NCBI RefSeq assembly: GCF_031755915.1 | Contig: NC_083390.1 | Span: forward strand, 15,717,001-15,781,000 | Reading direction: 5' to 3' | Length of the DNA: 64,000 nt | DNA from: Ziziphus jujuba | Lineage: Eukaryota > Streptophyta > Magnoliopsida > Rosales > Rhamnaceae | Part shown: piece by piece, positions 1-11,895 of the stretch | How positions within the stretch are numbered: position 1 is the first letter of the stretch | Layout: each line of letters starts with the position of its first letter | Notes under the pieces: model-generated | The model's database searches: none | What the model was told of the DNA's origin: nothing | The model's input: only the letters and a program-made list of their open reading frames with translations | Program-made: the position numbers and the translations under genes

Positions 1-4
1 ACAG

Positions 5-2336
5 CGCTAGAGCCATTCTTCAATGCTGCTGCTTCTCAGTTTATTTTGGGCCAACAGATTCCCTTGACTCTATGGTTATCATTGGCCCCTGTTGTGATTG
101 GTAACATTTTAGACTTTCATCAATTTCACTCTATTTTAATTTCTCTGCCATGTCTTGTTCATGTTACATTGACACGCCAATTGTAGTACACATGCTTAAG
201 GACACCTTTTCACGCATTCATTACATGTAAATGTTGTTACATAACACATTTACATCAGAGGCTAATTTATCAACCTTATCAAAGCTTGACCACTTTTTAA
301 TTTAAGTGCAGTTGGAGTCCTCTTGCATGTCTATAGTCACATTAACCACAACTTATTTTTTAGGTGTATCAATGGCATCGCTAACTGAACTTTCATTCAA
401 CTGGACTGGTTTCATCAGTGCAATGATTTCTAACATCTCATTTACCTACAGAAGTATCTACTCGAAGAAAGCAATGGTAAATTCTTTTGAAAGGAAAAAT
501 GATATAGTCATTAAGTTTGTCAGGGTTCAAATCATCATATCTCTTGCCTCCAGTTCATCTATGCATCAGCTGACCAAGCAATTTTTGTGCAGACTAAATT
601 TAAGATATGATTTCCCTTGATGGTGGTATTTGTTGCTTTGGTCATTATTCGTTGATTATTATCAATCTTTTGGCTTCAACAGACAGGAATGGACAGTACA
701 AATGTGTATGCTTATATTTCAATTATTGCCCTCTTGATTTGCATCCCACCAGCAGTAATAGTAAGTCTGTTTTGTTGATAGAAAAATACTGAAATTATTT
801 TGTTGATAGAAAAATACTGAAATTATTTAACTTTCAATAAAAGATTTTTACATATGTCTTTTGATGCTTTTATTTCAGATTGAGGGACCGCAGTTGATGC
901 AATATGGTTTCAAGGATGCCATTGCCAAAGTGGGCCTTTACAAATTTGTGTCTGATTTGTTCTGGATTGGAATGTTTTATCATCTTTACAATCAGGTATG
1001 GTAACTGCTCCTTGGTCCTACAGTATTGGAGTGGAGACCATGGTGGCTGATAGTTGTTGATGTTATCTTACCATTTTCTGTATGGTTCAATTTTCAACTT
1101 CTGTTTGGCTTATGCTTTGTGAAACACCTGGAATGACCTCAGTTAAATTTATTAGTTATGTGCTTACTATATTGTTTCCTTAAACCACTTGATAATCAAT
1201 AAATATGGAGATTGCTATAGTAAAGTTATGACTAACATTGGAAAAGTTTCCTATATAGACCTATATTGATTCCACATCTTCATATGTAGGTGACAGATGC
1301 AGAACAGTCTGGCTGATAATATACGAGTTTTATCATTTATTACAAATTGAAACATGGGATATTCATCTATATGTTTGTTTTGCTAAGCACCATTTATTAG
1401 AAACTGAAACATGGGATATTCATCTATATGTTTGTTTTGCTAAGTACCATCTTGTAGCCTATTTTGTGTAACCAGATGAGTTTATAATTGCAGGTTGCGA
1501 CTAACACCTTGGAGCGGGTGGCACCACTTACACATGCAGTTGGGAATGTGTTGAAGCGAGTTTTTGTGATTGGATTCTCTATTGTTGTGTTCGGTAACTA
1601 CTCGTTACTTTTATGATTAGTTCTTATAGCCTGATGCATATATTAAATAAATCATATTCATGGTAATGCAGAATGTTCAATATTTGGAAACTGGTCCTAT
1701 TTTTGGCCAGTCAGTTCCATATTAGTATGGCAGTGGAATTTGAATAGGCAAGTTAGGTTTGTGATTCTAGATCTTACTGCGGATAAAAAAGTTGATTAAA
1801 GATGGGGTATCAACTATAACTAATTCAGCAGAACTTCTGGTTCCCTATAAGAATGCATTTCATTTATTATACTTTTTGCGTTATATCTTTTTCAACCTTA
1901 GATTTTCTGTCTCAAATGGGTATGAACTTTGCTGACTCTTTCTTATGTTTTTTACAGGCAATAAGATCTCTACACAAACCGGGATTGGTACTGCAATAGC
2001 AATTGCTGGTGTTGCCGTTTATTCCCTGATAAAGGCCAACATTGAAGAGCAGAAACGGGTAAAATTAAGTCATAGTATTTCCTTTTCTTCTCCTGCTTCT
2101 TGTTTTCTGCTAAACCGTAATGAAATATTATATGCATATATGTACAATTTTAATTTATTGGGAGCATTCTACCTCCTTATAATGGGAATGAGACTAACGT
2201 GACGAATGCTAAAGATTAGCATCTCACCATATAAGATTTTTAGGTTCTAATCATTCTAAGTGTCCACGTTAGCATGATTCTCATTAGAAGGTTGGAGAAT
2301 GTCTCCAATAGATCAAAACTGATTCTTTCTTTCCTA

Positions 2337-2393
<57 letters not shown>

Positions 2394-2492
2394 CCCTATC
2401 ATTATTACATAGTACAAGCCATGGATTGGTTATAAACTAACACTGACTGTTATTACCATTTTCAGAAGGCAGCTGCAACAAAAACATCATAA
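5..2492 (+). CDS. TPT: Triose-phosphate/phosphate translocator, copy 1 (3' part only)
   Basis: Only the last seven coding exons are in the window: 5-100, 364-476, 683-760, 879-995, 1494-1593, 1958-2058, 2466-2492. Every boundary is GT-AG and the joined frame stays open to TAA. The protein is the C-terminal half of a plastid inner-envelope translocator that exchanges triose phosphate and 3-phosphoglycerate for phosphate. It has the family stretches [29 protein letters not shown] and LKRVFVIG; the Lys-Arg pair in the last one binds the substrate phosphate in the known TPT structure. Exon sizes and phases match copy 2 (18072-22220) exactly. By eye there are about 25 amino-acid differences over about 210 residues, mostly conservative, and no stop or frameshift, so the visible part looks functional. 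The window opens at the acceptor of exon 6, so transit peptide, promoter and exons 1-5 lie outside. Confidence 0.93.
1349..1450. repeat. 44-bp duplication inside a TPT copy-1 intron
   Basis: Two nearly identical units beginning GAAACATGGGATATTCATC lie at 1349-1392 and 1407-1450 in the intron between the exons ending at 995 and starting at 1494. The same intron of copy 2 has only one related stretch, so this duplication followed the gene duplication. Confidence 0.85.
2337..2388. repeat. Compound (CT)n(TA)n microsatellite in last TPT copy-1 intron
   Basis: A run of CT dinucleotides passes directly into TA dinucleotides. It lies in the intron between 2059 and 2465 and is likely polymorphic in length. 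Confidence 0.9.
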
Positions 2493-2777
2493 AGGTCGTA
2501 TATAACACTAGACGAAGTATGTAAAACCAGAATTACTAAGGATGATGGTAAGGTAAATCCGCTTTTAGGATTTTGTTGTTATAGATCTTCACAATGAGAT
2601 TCTTACACAGCTGATAACACTTATGCCATGCTTTATTTTAATGGTGCGACGCATAATAAATATTGCTGTGGGATGATTCCATGAAAATAAAGATTACGAG
2701 AATTGAGAAATATAAGAGAGAATAATGACTATATCATAAAAAAATTGGTGGATCACCAATTTCGACCAAGTCCTTTT

Positions 2778-2889
2778 GTATTTCAATTTTTCTTCTTCCA
2801 AAGTGTTGTACCAATTTGATTCTTAGTGGATGTCATTTCAATTTTTCTCCTTCCAAAGTGTTGTACCAATTTGATTCTTAGTGGATGTC
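2778..2889. repeat. Tandem duplication, about 55 bp unit, downstream of TPT copy 1
   Basis: Two adjacent near-identical units contain TCCAAAGTGTTGTACCAATT and end in TTAGTGGATGTC. They sit in the 3' flank about 300 bp after the stop codon. Confidence 0.85.
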
Positions 2890-3748
2890 TCCTAATAATT
2901 GTATGTTATAGAGAAGCACTTCTTCTCGGCCTACCTGCATTAAACAAATAGATGATACTCTCTTAATATAATATTTTATGCCAGAATTCGTAAGTTGTTA
3001 TTTTATGCCTCTACTTTTGGCATCTTCTATTTATTTATTCTTCTTTGAAAAATAAAAAAAAAATAAAAAAAAATAAAAAAATAAGAAAGAGATATTCCTT
3101 TTTTTTTTTTTTTTGATAAATGAAAGAGATATTGTTTATCAATGGAGATTGACTGAGTTGGTAATGTCATTAACACCCATATCCATGTTTGATAGGTCGT
3201 GATTTTGGAACATGAAAGAAATTGTTGTAAATGATCAAAAAGAAAAAGAAAAAAAAAAAAAGAAGTTATATTCCTATTAAAGGGAAAAAAAGAAAGAAGT
3301 TATATTCCTATTAAAGGGATGATTGGCTGTCGAGAAAATCTTTCTTCTTCTTTTTTTTTTTTTTTTTTTTTTCCTCCCTTGATGCGTTATAACGTTTGAT
3401 ACTGTAAAAGATTTTGTTTGGTTGAAAGGAGTGAAGATGGGAATGGAAAGGGAAGGATGGAGAAAAAATCTATCCATCCCAATTGTTTGGTATCACAGAC
3501 ATATCATTGGACCAACTTTCCTGCAATTATGTATTTGATAAATAAAATTGAATATTCTCCATCCGCTCAATATCTACCCCCAAAAAATATATAGAAAAAG
3601 TAATTTCATGATATGGACAGTATTTAAAATTGATATTTTTTTAAAAAAAAATATCAATTTTACTTTGTATATACATTATTTTTCAAAATGCATCGATTTT
3701 GAATGCAGTCTAAATACATGAAAGTATTCACTCTATCTATCTATATAT

Positions 3749-3779
<31 letters not shown>

Positions 3780-4565
3780 TACACGTGCGCGCGTCAACAG
3801 ACATTTGGATAAATTATATTTTTTGTATATACAATGACAAAATTATATATTATGTTGTTCTTGGTGGTCAACTGTCTTTTAAAATACGATGTCAACTTGC
3901 TTTATTTGGCAATAGAATAGGAAAAGAAAAGAAAAAAATAAATAAATTAAAAAATTTAGGAAATATTTTAATTGAGATCCAAAATCACATGTTTTCTCTT
4001 TTTCTTCCCTGGTTTTTCTTCTACAATTGTTTATAGCGCTTCAATCGTCTTCTTCTCGACTTCAGATGTATTTTAGGAAAAAAATAATAATAATAAATAA
4101 ATCCAATTCTTTGGTCCGTCTACGTTACACGAAACGGATAGTTTGAGTCCTCTGCAATTTAGATGTTGAAATTGACTTCATCTTCTTATATCTCTTGGTT
4201 CTAAGAGCAGATTTTTCAGCTTTTTTGTTTTGAGCCTTTTTGTTTTTTTAGGAGACAGTTGAAGAGAAAGTTAGAAAATGCTTAAGTCTATAAAACGCTT
4301 ATGTCTTGCAGAGATAAATTTCGAAAACAACTCTAGGGTTAGTCGTATTCTAACAACAATTTGTAATATTTACTCTCCTTTTTTATTAGTATTATTATTA
4401 TCATTATTCATGGTAGTGTTATTTTAAAAAATAAAATAAAATATTTTCTTTTTGATAATTTATTTTTAAGAGCCAACAGCTATATGAAAAATTGAAAAAT
4501 AAATTATTCAATTAAGGGAAAGAAAAAAAAAAAAAAATTTGAAGACGGCACCATTTAGTATTTGC

Positions 4566-4765
4566 TCTATGTCACTATATTATGAAAAGGTTAAAGCTTA
4601 AAGAGAAAACAATAATGGAAGGGTAAATCATGACTATTGATATATTAATTGCCATTAGTTGCTACATGTCACTATATATTATGAAAAGGTTAAAGGAAAT
4701 AGTGAAAATATTAATGCAAGGGTAAATCATGGCCATTTATATATTAATTACCATATGTCATTAGG
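4566..4765. repeat. Tandem duplication, about 100 bp unit
   Basis: Copy 1 runs from about 4566 to 4662 and copy 2 from about 4666 to 4765. Both contain ATTATGAAAAGGTTAAAG, then AAGGGTAAATCATG, then ATATATTAATT. The copies differ by scattered substitutions and small indels. Confidence 0.8.
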
Positions 4766-5421
4766 AAGAGAAATTATTAGTAGGATAAGCCTGCCATGTC
4801 ATCCATTATTATGCTAGGTCTTTCCATTTAAACGATAACAAATGGTTATAGGTTCATCAACTAATTCTATGTTGTCTGTCCATTTTATTTGCCTATTAAT
4901 TAGAGGATTTTCGGTATTCTCAAGTATTTGAGCTTTTTTCCTTGCTAAAACTTTAGCTAACATTAACACCATTAATTCAAATGGCCAATTAATACCACTA
5001 CTTTTCAAATAAAATTCACCTACACTTTCTAAACATTGCTTGAATATTTCATGTACTATATTTTCTAACTTCATTTTTATAAGGAACCAAAATTTCCTTC
5101 AATAAAAAGAAAAATTAAATAAATGAAAGGATCAAACCAAAAATAAATAAATAAGAGGATAATATCAGATACATCTCTCGAAATTTATTTTTATTTTAAA
5201 TTATACCTAAAAGTTTGAAATATTTTATAAATAACACTTAAAAGTTAACATCCATGCATTTTTTTCTCTCTCCTACATGGCATGATAAAATGATTTCAGT
5301 ATCCTTGCATTTGTTTCTGTTACCATTTTGTTTCATAAATATTAATATATATTAATTTAAATGCTTTACTTTATAGATTAAAATAATAATTTTTTCATTT
5401 TATATAAAAATATTTTATCAC

Positions 5422-5452
<31 letters not shown>

Positions 5453-5713
5453 CATTTTCTTTTATATATCTACATATTATAAAAATTAAATTTGATTTAC
5501 TAGATTTTTCTAGAAAAAAAATCTATTAATTTATAATTATAATAAAAATAAATAAAATGTTCTATATAAAAAATACACCAAAATTTAGAAAATAAAAATA
5601 AAAATACAATAAAATGTTCTGAGAATATATATATATATATATATATATATAGTTTTTGGGACAAACTTCAAATAAATATATTAAATTTGGATATGTCTTT
5701 TTTTTAAAATTTG

Positions 5714-5754
<41 letters not shown>

Positions 5755-6649
5755 TATTTCAGCCCCATGAGGTTTATATTAAACCCTTGAGATTCACACC
5801 AAAAATAAAAAGATATAAAAATATCTTGAGGATTAATGTCATCTGTTTTAAGCATGCCCTTGTCTTTAGAGATCTCTAATGATATTGCATCTTTCCATTG
5901 TAATATTAAAAAAGAGCATAGTTATACTATTTGTGTTCTAATTGGACATTGTAAAAAATGTGAATTACATTTTTTATGTCAAATTTGACATAAAAATGTA
6001 ATTTTCATTTTTTGATAATGAACCCCACTATAATAAATCTGTGAGGTCTACAGTGTTAAATAATAAAATTAAAAATTAAAATTTTTTTGATTGTTAAGTT
6101 AAAGATATGGGACTTGACCTAAATATTTTTTGTAAATAAAATAAAATAATGTGATTAAATAAAAGATATATTTGATGCTATTTTTTACCATATGCCATTT
6201 GAAAGGTTATGTCAAAATTTGATATTAGCATTAGCATTTATTGTTAAAGAGAATATACCAATGTTAATTTTTTCTTTTGAATTAATACCAGTGTCAAAAT
6301 TTGAAAATGCAATTTGCCATTAGAAATCATATGATATTCTTAGATGGAGCATGCACAATTTTGGTATGGACATGGAAACAAGTGTGGGTATGTGCACAGA
6401 TGAAATTGTCGAAAAATTACCATCTCTGACATTGAAAGTGGGGAAACAGTGGGGGAAAGAAAAGTCATCTTTTCTACTGTCGTAAATATTATTGCCGATA
6501 TTCATGAATATGGTTCACATTGTCAATATCGGCAAATATAACAACGAAATGAGCTGGAAACCACGAGGTTTACCCATAATATCTCCGATTTATCATGGAT
6601 ACGAGTAAGTATCTCCGATCTCGGCTAAGAAAATTTCGGTCTTGGTTGA

Positions 6650-6769
6650 GATAATTTGTAGTGGCTGGCCAAGGTGAAGAAGATGATGAGAAACCCTAAT
6701 GGGATGGATAATCCAACCCTAGATAATTTGTAGTGGCTGGCTAAGGTGAAGAAGATGATAAGAACCCAT
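6650..6769. repeat. Direct duplication, about 48 bp unit
   Basis: The unit starting GATAATTTGTAGTGGCTGGC and ending with AAGAAGATGAT occurs at about 6650-6697 and about 6722-6769, separated by roughly 24 bp. Confidence 0.75.
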
Positions 6770-8992
6770 ATCTCTTTATCTCTTATGATGCTCAACTATT
6801 GAAGCTGTCCACTTGGACAGTTTTTTTTATTTATTAATAAAAAATAAAAATTTCTTAAATAAATATAATTGGATAAATATGAACAAAATATTTCCATAAA
6901 ATATTAATAATAATTTTGAAAAAAAATCATAATACTAATTTTTTTTTTTATATTTACAAATAAAAAAATTATTTACTTAAGCAAAGATCACTTTTTATAA
7001 AGAAAAATAATAATAATTTAAATTCTTTTAATTGAAAATATTAATAACAAGAACATGAATAACAATATTAAAAATATATATATATTAGTATTATATAAAT
7101 ACTGAATCTTACAAAAATAAATTAACAAACAAATTTAATAATTTGTCATTTAATAAACTTTTCAACTTCTTGTATCTCACATTTTTTTAAATACTTCATT
7201 CTGAATAGTAAATATGATAGTTAAATTTTTTTTTTTTTAATCTTTCAATTATACTAATAATTGGTATGACATTGATATATTTATCTTATATATTATATAT
7301 TTATTATTTATTTCAGAAAGTTTGATCATTGTAAACAATGTATCGTTACTAGATTTAACATTTTAAAATCGTTTGAATAAAACTTCTAATTTTTAATAAA
7401 ATATAAATTATTTCTATAATTTTATCGTAATTTTTATTTTCCATAAATATTTTTGTAAAATTAGATCTCAATATTTTTGTAAATATCGCATTTTCTCCCT
7501 TGGGCATGTGTGAATGCAAGCACGAACGTCCTTGAGAAGCTTATAGAAGAAGCTGCCCATTGAACTGTTGGGAAAAATATATGCATATATATATATATAT
7601 ATATATATATGTAAATAGAACAAAACAATGTAAAATAAAATTACAAAAAATATTCAGATAATTTTGAACCTGTATTTTCTTGAATTGATATGCTTTTGGA
7701 AAGTTTGACCGAGACCTATGTAATACTACACTGTTTTTAAGACGTTTTACTTTACGTATAGCGGTGCAGAAGTTTTTCAGATGTTTGTCTTCCAGGATAC
7801 AACAACTGCAAAATTTTGGACACAGCACCTCCAAAACCTTTCCTTTGAACTTTTACATATCTTCATTTTACTACAGTTACTGTAATTTTTCTCTCTGGGT
7901 TTTTCAAGTAAAATTCTCAAAACTCTTTTTCTATCTTTTTTCTAGAAAAAACTGAAAGAACGTTGAAAAAGAAAACGTGTGTAAAACTAACTCTTAACTC
8001 AAAGTCTTATTTCCTTCAAACTCTAACTTCCACAATTAAAATATTAATTTTATTTTTACCCATAAAATCCTGGCAACTAACCGTGGGAGATGAAAAGCCC
8101 AAAAGCCAAAGCCCAAGAAAACATTCACACACGTGGGCCCAAAACTACAACATGAACAACTGCAGGGGAAGCACAACGCCACTTGAAAACGCTTCGTGGC
8201 TCAACACACCAAGCTAGCTGGTGTCTATTACGAGAATGAAATTGAGAACAAATAGAGTGAAAAAGCAAATAATGACTTAGCGAAATCAAATACCAACAGA
8301 TTCGAAGTCATAAATCAATTCCAAACAATGACTCAGAGAAATCAAATAAAAGAAAATAAAAGTAAACTGAAATCAACAACTGCACACAGATGAAAAATCA
8401 CAATTCCATAGTTAGATAGCCCATTAAAACCAGCTAAAAAGGAAAAAACAGAAAGAAAAAAAAAATGAAAAATCGCAGATACACCAACGGCGATGGTGAC
8501 CCCCTCATCCACTACCTGTAGCAGCAGAAGCAGAATAAGCAGAAGCAGAATAATCGGAGTTGATCTTATCTAAACCCATTAAAAGCTGCGGCCACAGCCA
8601 TCGCATCGGCCATGGCACTCCACTTCTTCCTCTTAACCACTCTGACTCTTGGACTTCAGAATTACGATATTAGAAATTGAAGTAGTAATCCATTGTAAAA
8701 AATAAAAATTAAAAAAAAAATGGAAGAATAAGCCAAGAAAACTTCATTTTATAATAATATAATTATTGTTTTAGTTTTTTTTCTCATAATTATTTATTTA
8801 GTTAAAATAAATTTTGTTTTTCTTTTTTTATTATTATATATTATATTACACGGTTTCAATGTATATAAAATATAAATTTCAGCTTTTTCAGATTTTTAAA
8901 AATGTTGGATTAGTATTTCACCTTTATTTCGTTAAGTTTAACGAAAAATTGCCAATAATAGGATATATTTTTTAAATATTTTAAACTTTTAG

Positions 8993-9242
8993 ATAGGGGT
9001 GGACAAAATCCAATCCAACCCGTTCAATCCGTCCAATCCAATCTATTTTTAACGGTTTGGATTGGATTTTTACATCAATTGGATTGTATTGAGTTCAATC
9101 CAATCCAAATAATATATTATATAACTAAAAAATTATATATTTTTTATTTTTTTCATTTTTATATATTAATTTTAGTATATTTTTTTTCATTTTTATATAT
9201 TAATTTTTAAATTTTTTTCCATTTTTATATATTGATTTTTAA

Positions 9243-9273
<31 letters not shown>

Positions 9274-9450
9274 TTACATCCCCATATCCCAAATCTCCAA
9301 TTAAATTGTAAGTTGTAACTCTAAACTAAACATTTACCTTTGTTGCTATCCACCATCAGTCCATCACCATCACCATAATATATATATTTTTTTTACATCC
9401 CCATCAGCTATATATATATATATATATCTACATATATTATATCCAATTGT

Positions 9451-9490
<40 letters not shown>

Positions 9491-10077
9491 TAAATATAAT
9501 TTATTACTAATTTTATTGTTTTGATCTTCGTAAAGCTTACAGAATCAACTGAAATTAGTGAACCTGTCAACGTTGATTGACTTATAATTTACCAAAGTTT
9601 TAAGATTAAAAAAAAAAAAGAATTATGCATTGATTCTTGAGTGAATGAATTTTGACGAATGTATTATTTTACATTATTTATTCTAATAATTTTAATTTAA
9701 TTTTATAGGAATGAGATGATGACATTAATGTTTGCTATTTAGTAAATGCATGATGTGTATCATTTGCTACATTTTCTTTTTTATTTTTCATTGTATACTA
9801 TGTTGTATTATTCTAATTGTATTTTATGTTTGGATAATTATAATTTATTATTTATATTTTATATTTGGAAAATTTTATATTTGTATTATAGATTTATCAA
9901 TTAGTAAGTTTCAAACCGATCAACAAATCCAAACCAAATCGATCATAAATGATTTAGTTTGATTTGGATTTAATGCTTTAATGGTTTTGTTTGGATTGTA
10001 AATTCAAAAAACCGATATGTATGAATTGGATTGTATTTCGGTCCAAAACCGAATCAATCCAATCCATGCCCACCTCT
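8993..10077. mobile_element. Non-autonomous hAT-type DNA transposon with 8-bp target duplication
   Basis: The ends are inverted relatives. The left end reads ATAGGGGTGGACAAAATCC and the complement of the right end reads AGAGGTGGGCATGGATTGG. Both continue into GGATTGGATT-type motifs spread through the first and last 120 bp. The element is flanked by an identical 8-bp sequence, ACTTTTAG, at 8985-8992 and 10078-10085; an 8-bp target duplication is the hAT hallmark. The interior is AT-rich with (TA)n runs at 9242-9265 and 9453-9487 and has no transposase. The 76-codon frame at 9732-9962 is low-complexity and not a credible gene. Confidence 0.85.
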
Positions 10078-10319
10078 ACTTTTAGGTATAATTGAAAATA
10101 AAGATAAACTTTTGGATTTTTTTGTCTTCTAATTAGGAAAACAAAACAAGGAAGATTATCTATTTTTCATAATAAAGGCAAACTACTCTTATATATGAAT
10201 ATTATACTAGTGAGATATTCAACAAAAAAAATTATAATAATAAAAATATTATACTAGTGAGATTTAAGAGATTAACCTCTCAAGATTTGCTATATATAAT
10301 TTAGTTATATATGTATATA

Positions 10320-11320
10320 GAGTCTTTCTACTATTAGGTCCGATCTGATTAAAATGCGTTCGGTACAAAAATATAAAAAAATTAATGGTTATTAGATTCA
10401 AAATTTATCAAACGCACGGTTCAGATTATTCCTTATCTCACGTAAAAAAAACTTGACAAAAAACATTATTTTCCTTCTCGCCTACTATTTCTTTCCTTCC
10501 CGCTCTTACCACCCTTCCCCCACAAACTTCACCGTTTCAAAATATTCAAATCCAACCCACCCACCATCGTGATAATTTTAATTGAGTCAAAAATGGCTTG
10601 CTTACATATCCATAATTTTAATTATCATATCCATTGTTGAAAAATTGTTCCAATTTGTAATTGTGGTAGAATAAAAATTATCCATTTGCTTAATGTTGTG
10701 AAATTAGAACCAAAAATTCTTTAATATATATTGATTTGGATTTTTATGGGAAAAAAAAAAAAACATTTTGGAAGCAAGAACAAAAAAATAGGTTTTTAGC
10801 GGCCGTTTTTTAGAAAATCCTCGCTAAAAACCTTATTTATTTATTTTTTTTGTTTTTGCTGCCAAAATGCTTCTGTTTTTTTTTCCCCCATAATTTCTCT
10901 ACCAAACCTGAATTTTTCGGCTATCTATTTATTTATTCCTCTTATTTGAGCAGTAATCTCTAATAACTCTACATTCAAGAAAATACATGAACAAAATATC
11001 TTTGTTTCTGTTCCTTCTCCATATGGTTGTAGCCGTGGCCTAATTTGCTTTCTTCTATTCAAGGGTGTTCAAGTGCTTATCCAAGCTTCAGATAGTATTC
11101 AAAGGAAAGAGAAAAGGGTATTGAAGTATCTCCTACAACAAGTCGAAGCTGCATCTCTACTAAATATTATCCTTGCATTTATATGCCAAAAAGCAGTGAG
11201 GGAATGGCCTGGGTTCATGGTTCGTTTCATATTATGGAGCACTTTTATTATGTGATTAGCTACTGGGAGCACTTTCATCTTGTCCTCCTCTCTCTCCATC
11301 TCTCTTTCCCTTTCTTTCTC

Positions 11321-11362
<42 letters not shown>

Positions 11363-11549
11363 ACAAAAGGAAATATTAAGCGGAGGACAAGAGGAAGGGA
11401 AGGCGCATGAGGGAGCTTAGGAGGAAAATTAAAGATGTAATCTGAGCCGTCAGTGCCATCCGTTTTTAATCTAACGATCTTGGTTTTTCTTATGTTTTTG
11501 GACCGGATGCATTTTAATCAGGTCGGATCTAATTAGTAAAAAGGCTTTC
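10320..11549. mobile_element. Long-TIR DNA element (Mutator-like or MITE-like)
   Basis: The left 110 bp (10320-10430) and the right 112 bp (11438-11549) are imperfect inverted repeats. Left: CTATTAGGTCCGATCTGATT, then AAAATGC and a TTAGATT stretch, then CGGTTCAGATTA. The complement of the right end carries the matching order: TAATTAGATCCGACCTGATT, AAAATGC, TTAGATT and CGGCTCAGATTA. Both junctions fall in (TA)-rich DNA, so a target duplication cannot be defined. The interior holds a nested hairpin (10764-10869), a (CT)n run (about 11321-11361) and two short open frames at 11073-11255 and 11183-11410 of unknown origin, possibly captured sequence. No transposase is visible. Confidence 0.7.
10764..10869. 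repeat. Nested hairpin inside the long-TIR element
   Basis: The arm starting CATTTTGGAAGCAAGAAC and ending AGGTTTTTAGCG (10764-10802) is mirrored at 10822-10869 (CGCTAAAAACC to GCCAAAATG), around a loop of about 20 bp. Flanking poly-A and poly-T runs extend the symmetry. Confidence 0.75.
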
Positions 11550-11595
11550 TATATATATATATATGTAAAACTAATAGAATTGTAGGATTTACAAA

Positions 11596-11626
<31 letters not shown>

Positions 11627-11689
11627 TTTGTATAACCAGAACCACATTAGATTGTTAATATCAAATTTACTATTAAGAGTTTGTTTTTG

Positions 11690-11895
11690 AATTTCTAGAT
11701 TATATTAAAAATTGAAATTTAAATTGTATTTATTAATTATGATTTATTTTTTTCAAAATAGAGTTTTAATATATTATTAAATTTAAATTTGATCATTTTT
11801 GAATTTTAAATTTTAGCTTTTGATGTAATATAATGGTTAAAAAAAAAAAGATCTTATATTAAAACTATCAGTTCATCCTAATGTAAGCTTTGACT
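11690..11895. repeat. Dispersed AT-rich repeat, copy A
   Basis: The order of motifs TTTATTAATTA, ATCATTTTT, AATTTTAAAT, AATATAATG and TAATGTAAGCTTTGAC parallels that of 16985-17200. Divergence is high, so family membership is an inference. Confidence 0.4.

Larger units (their letters stand above)
2493..8984. other. Gene-poor intergenic stretch after TPT copy 1
   Basis: No gene is supported here. The first kilobase keeps patches shared with the 3' flank of TPT copy 2 (GGATGATTCCATGAAAATAA at about 2671 and 22420; TTGGCTGTC followed by GAAAATC at about 3323 and 22680). There is a short perfect hairpin at 3627-3661 (AAAATTGATATTTTTTT and its complement), a roughly 100-bp tandem duplication at 4566-4765, (TA)n runs near 3745-3780, 5426-5450, 5627-5650, 5716-5748 and 7586-7610, a small direct duplication at 6650-6769, and a less AT-rich patch at 8495-8665. 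The minus-strand open frame 4814-5074 (86 codons) matches nothing I recognise. Confidence 0.7.

Noticed and set aside
4814..5074. 86-codon minus-strand open frame with protein-like composition
   Set aside because: No family resemblance, no splice partners, no upstream gene signals; its length is within chance for one frame in this region.
9732..9962. 76-codon open frame inside the hAT element
   Set aside because: Built from Ile/Phe/Tyr/Cys-rich AT sequence with no transposase or zinc-finger motif; a chance frame.
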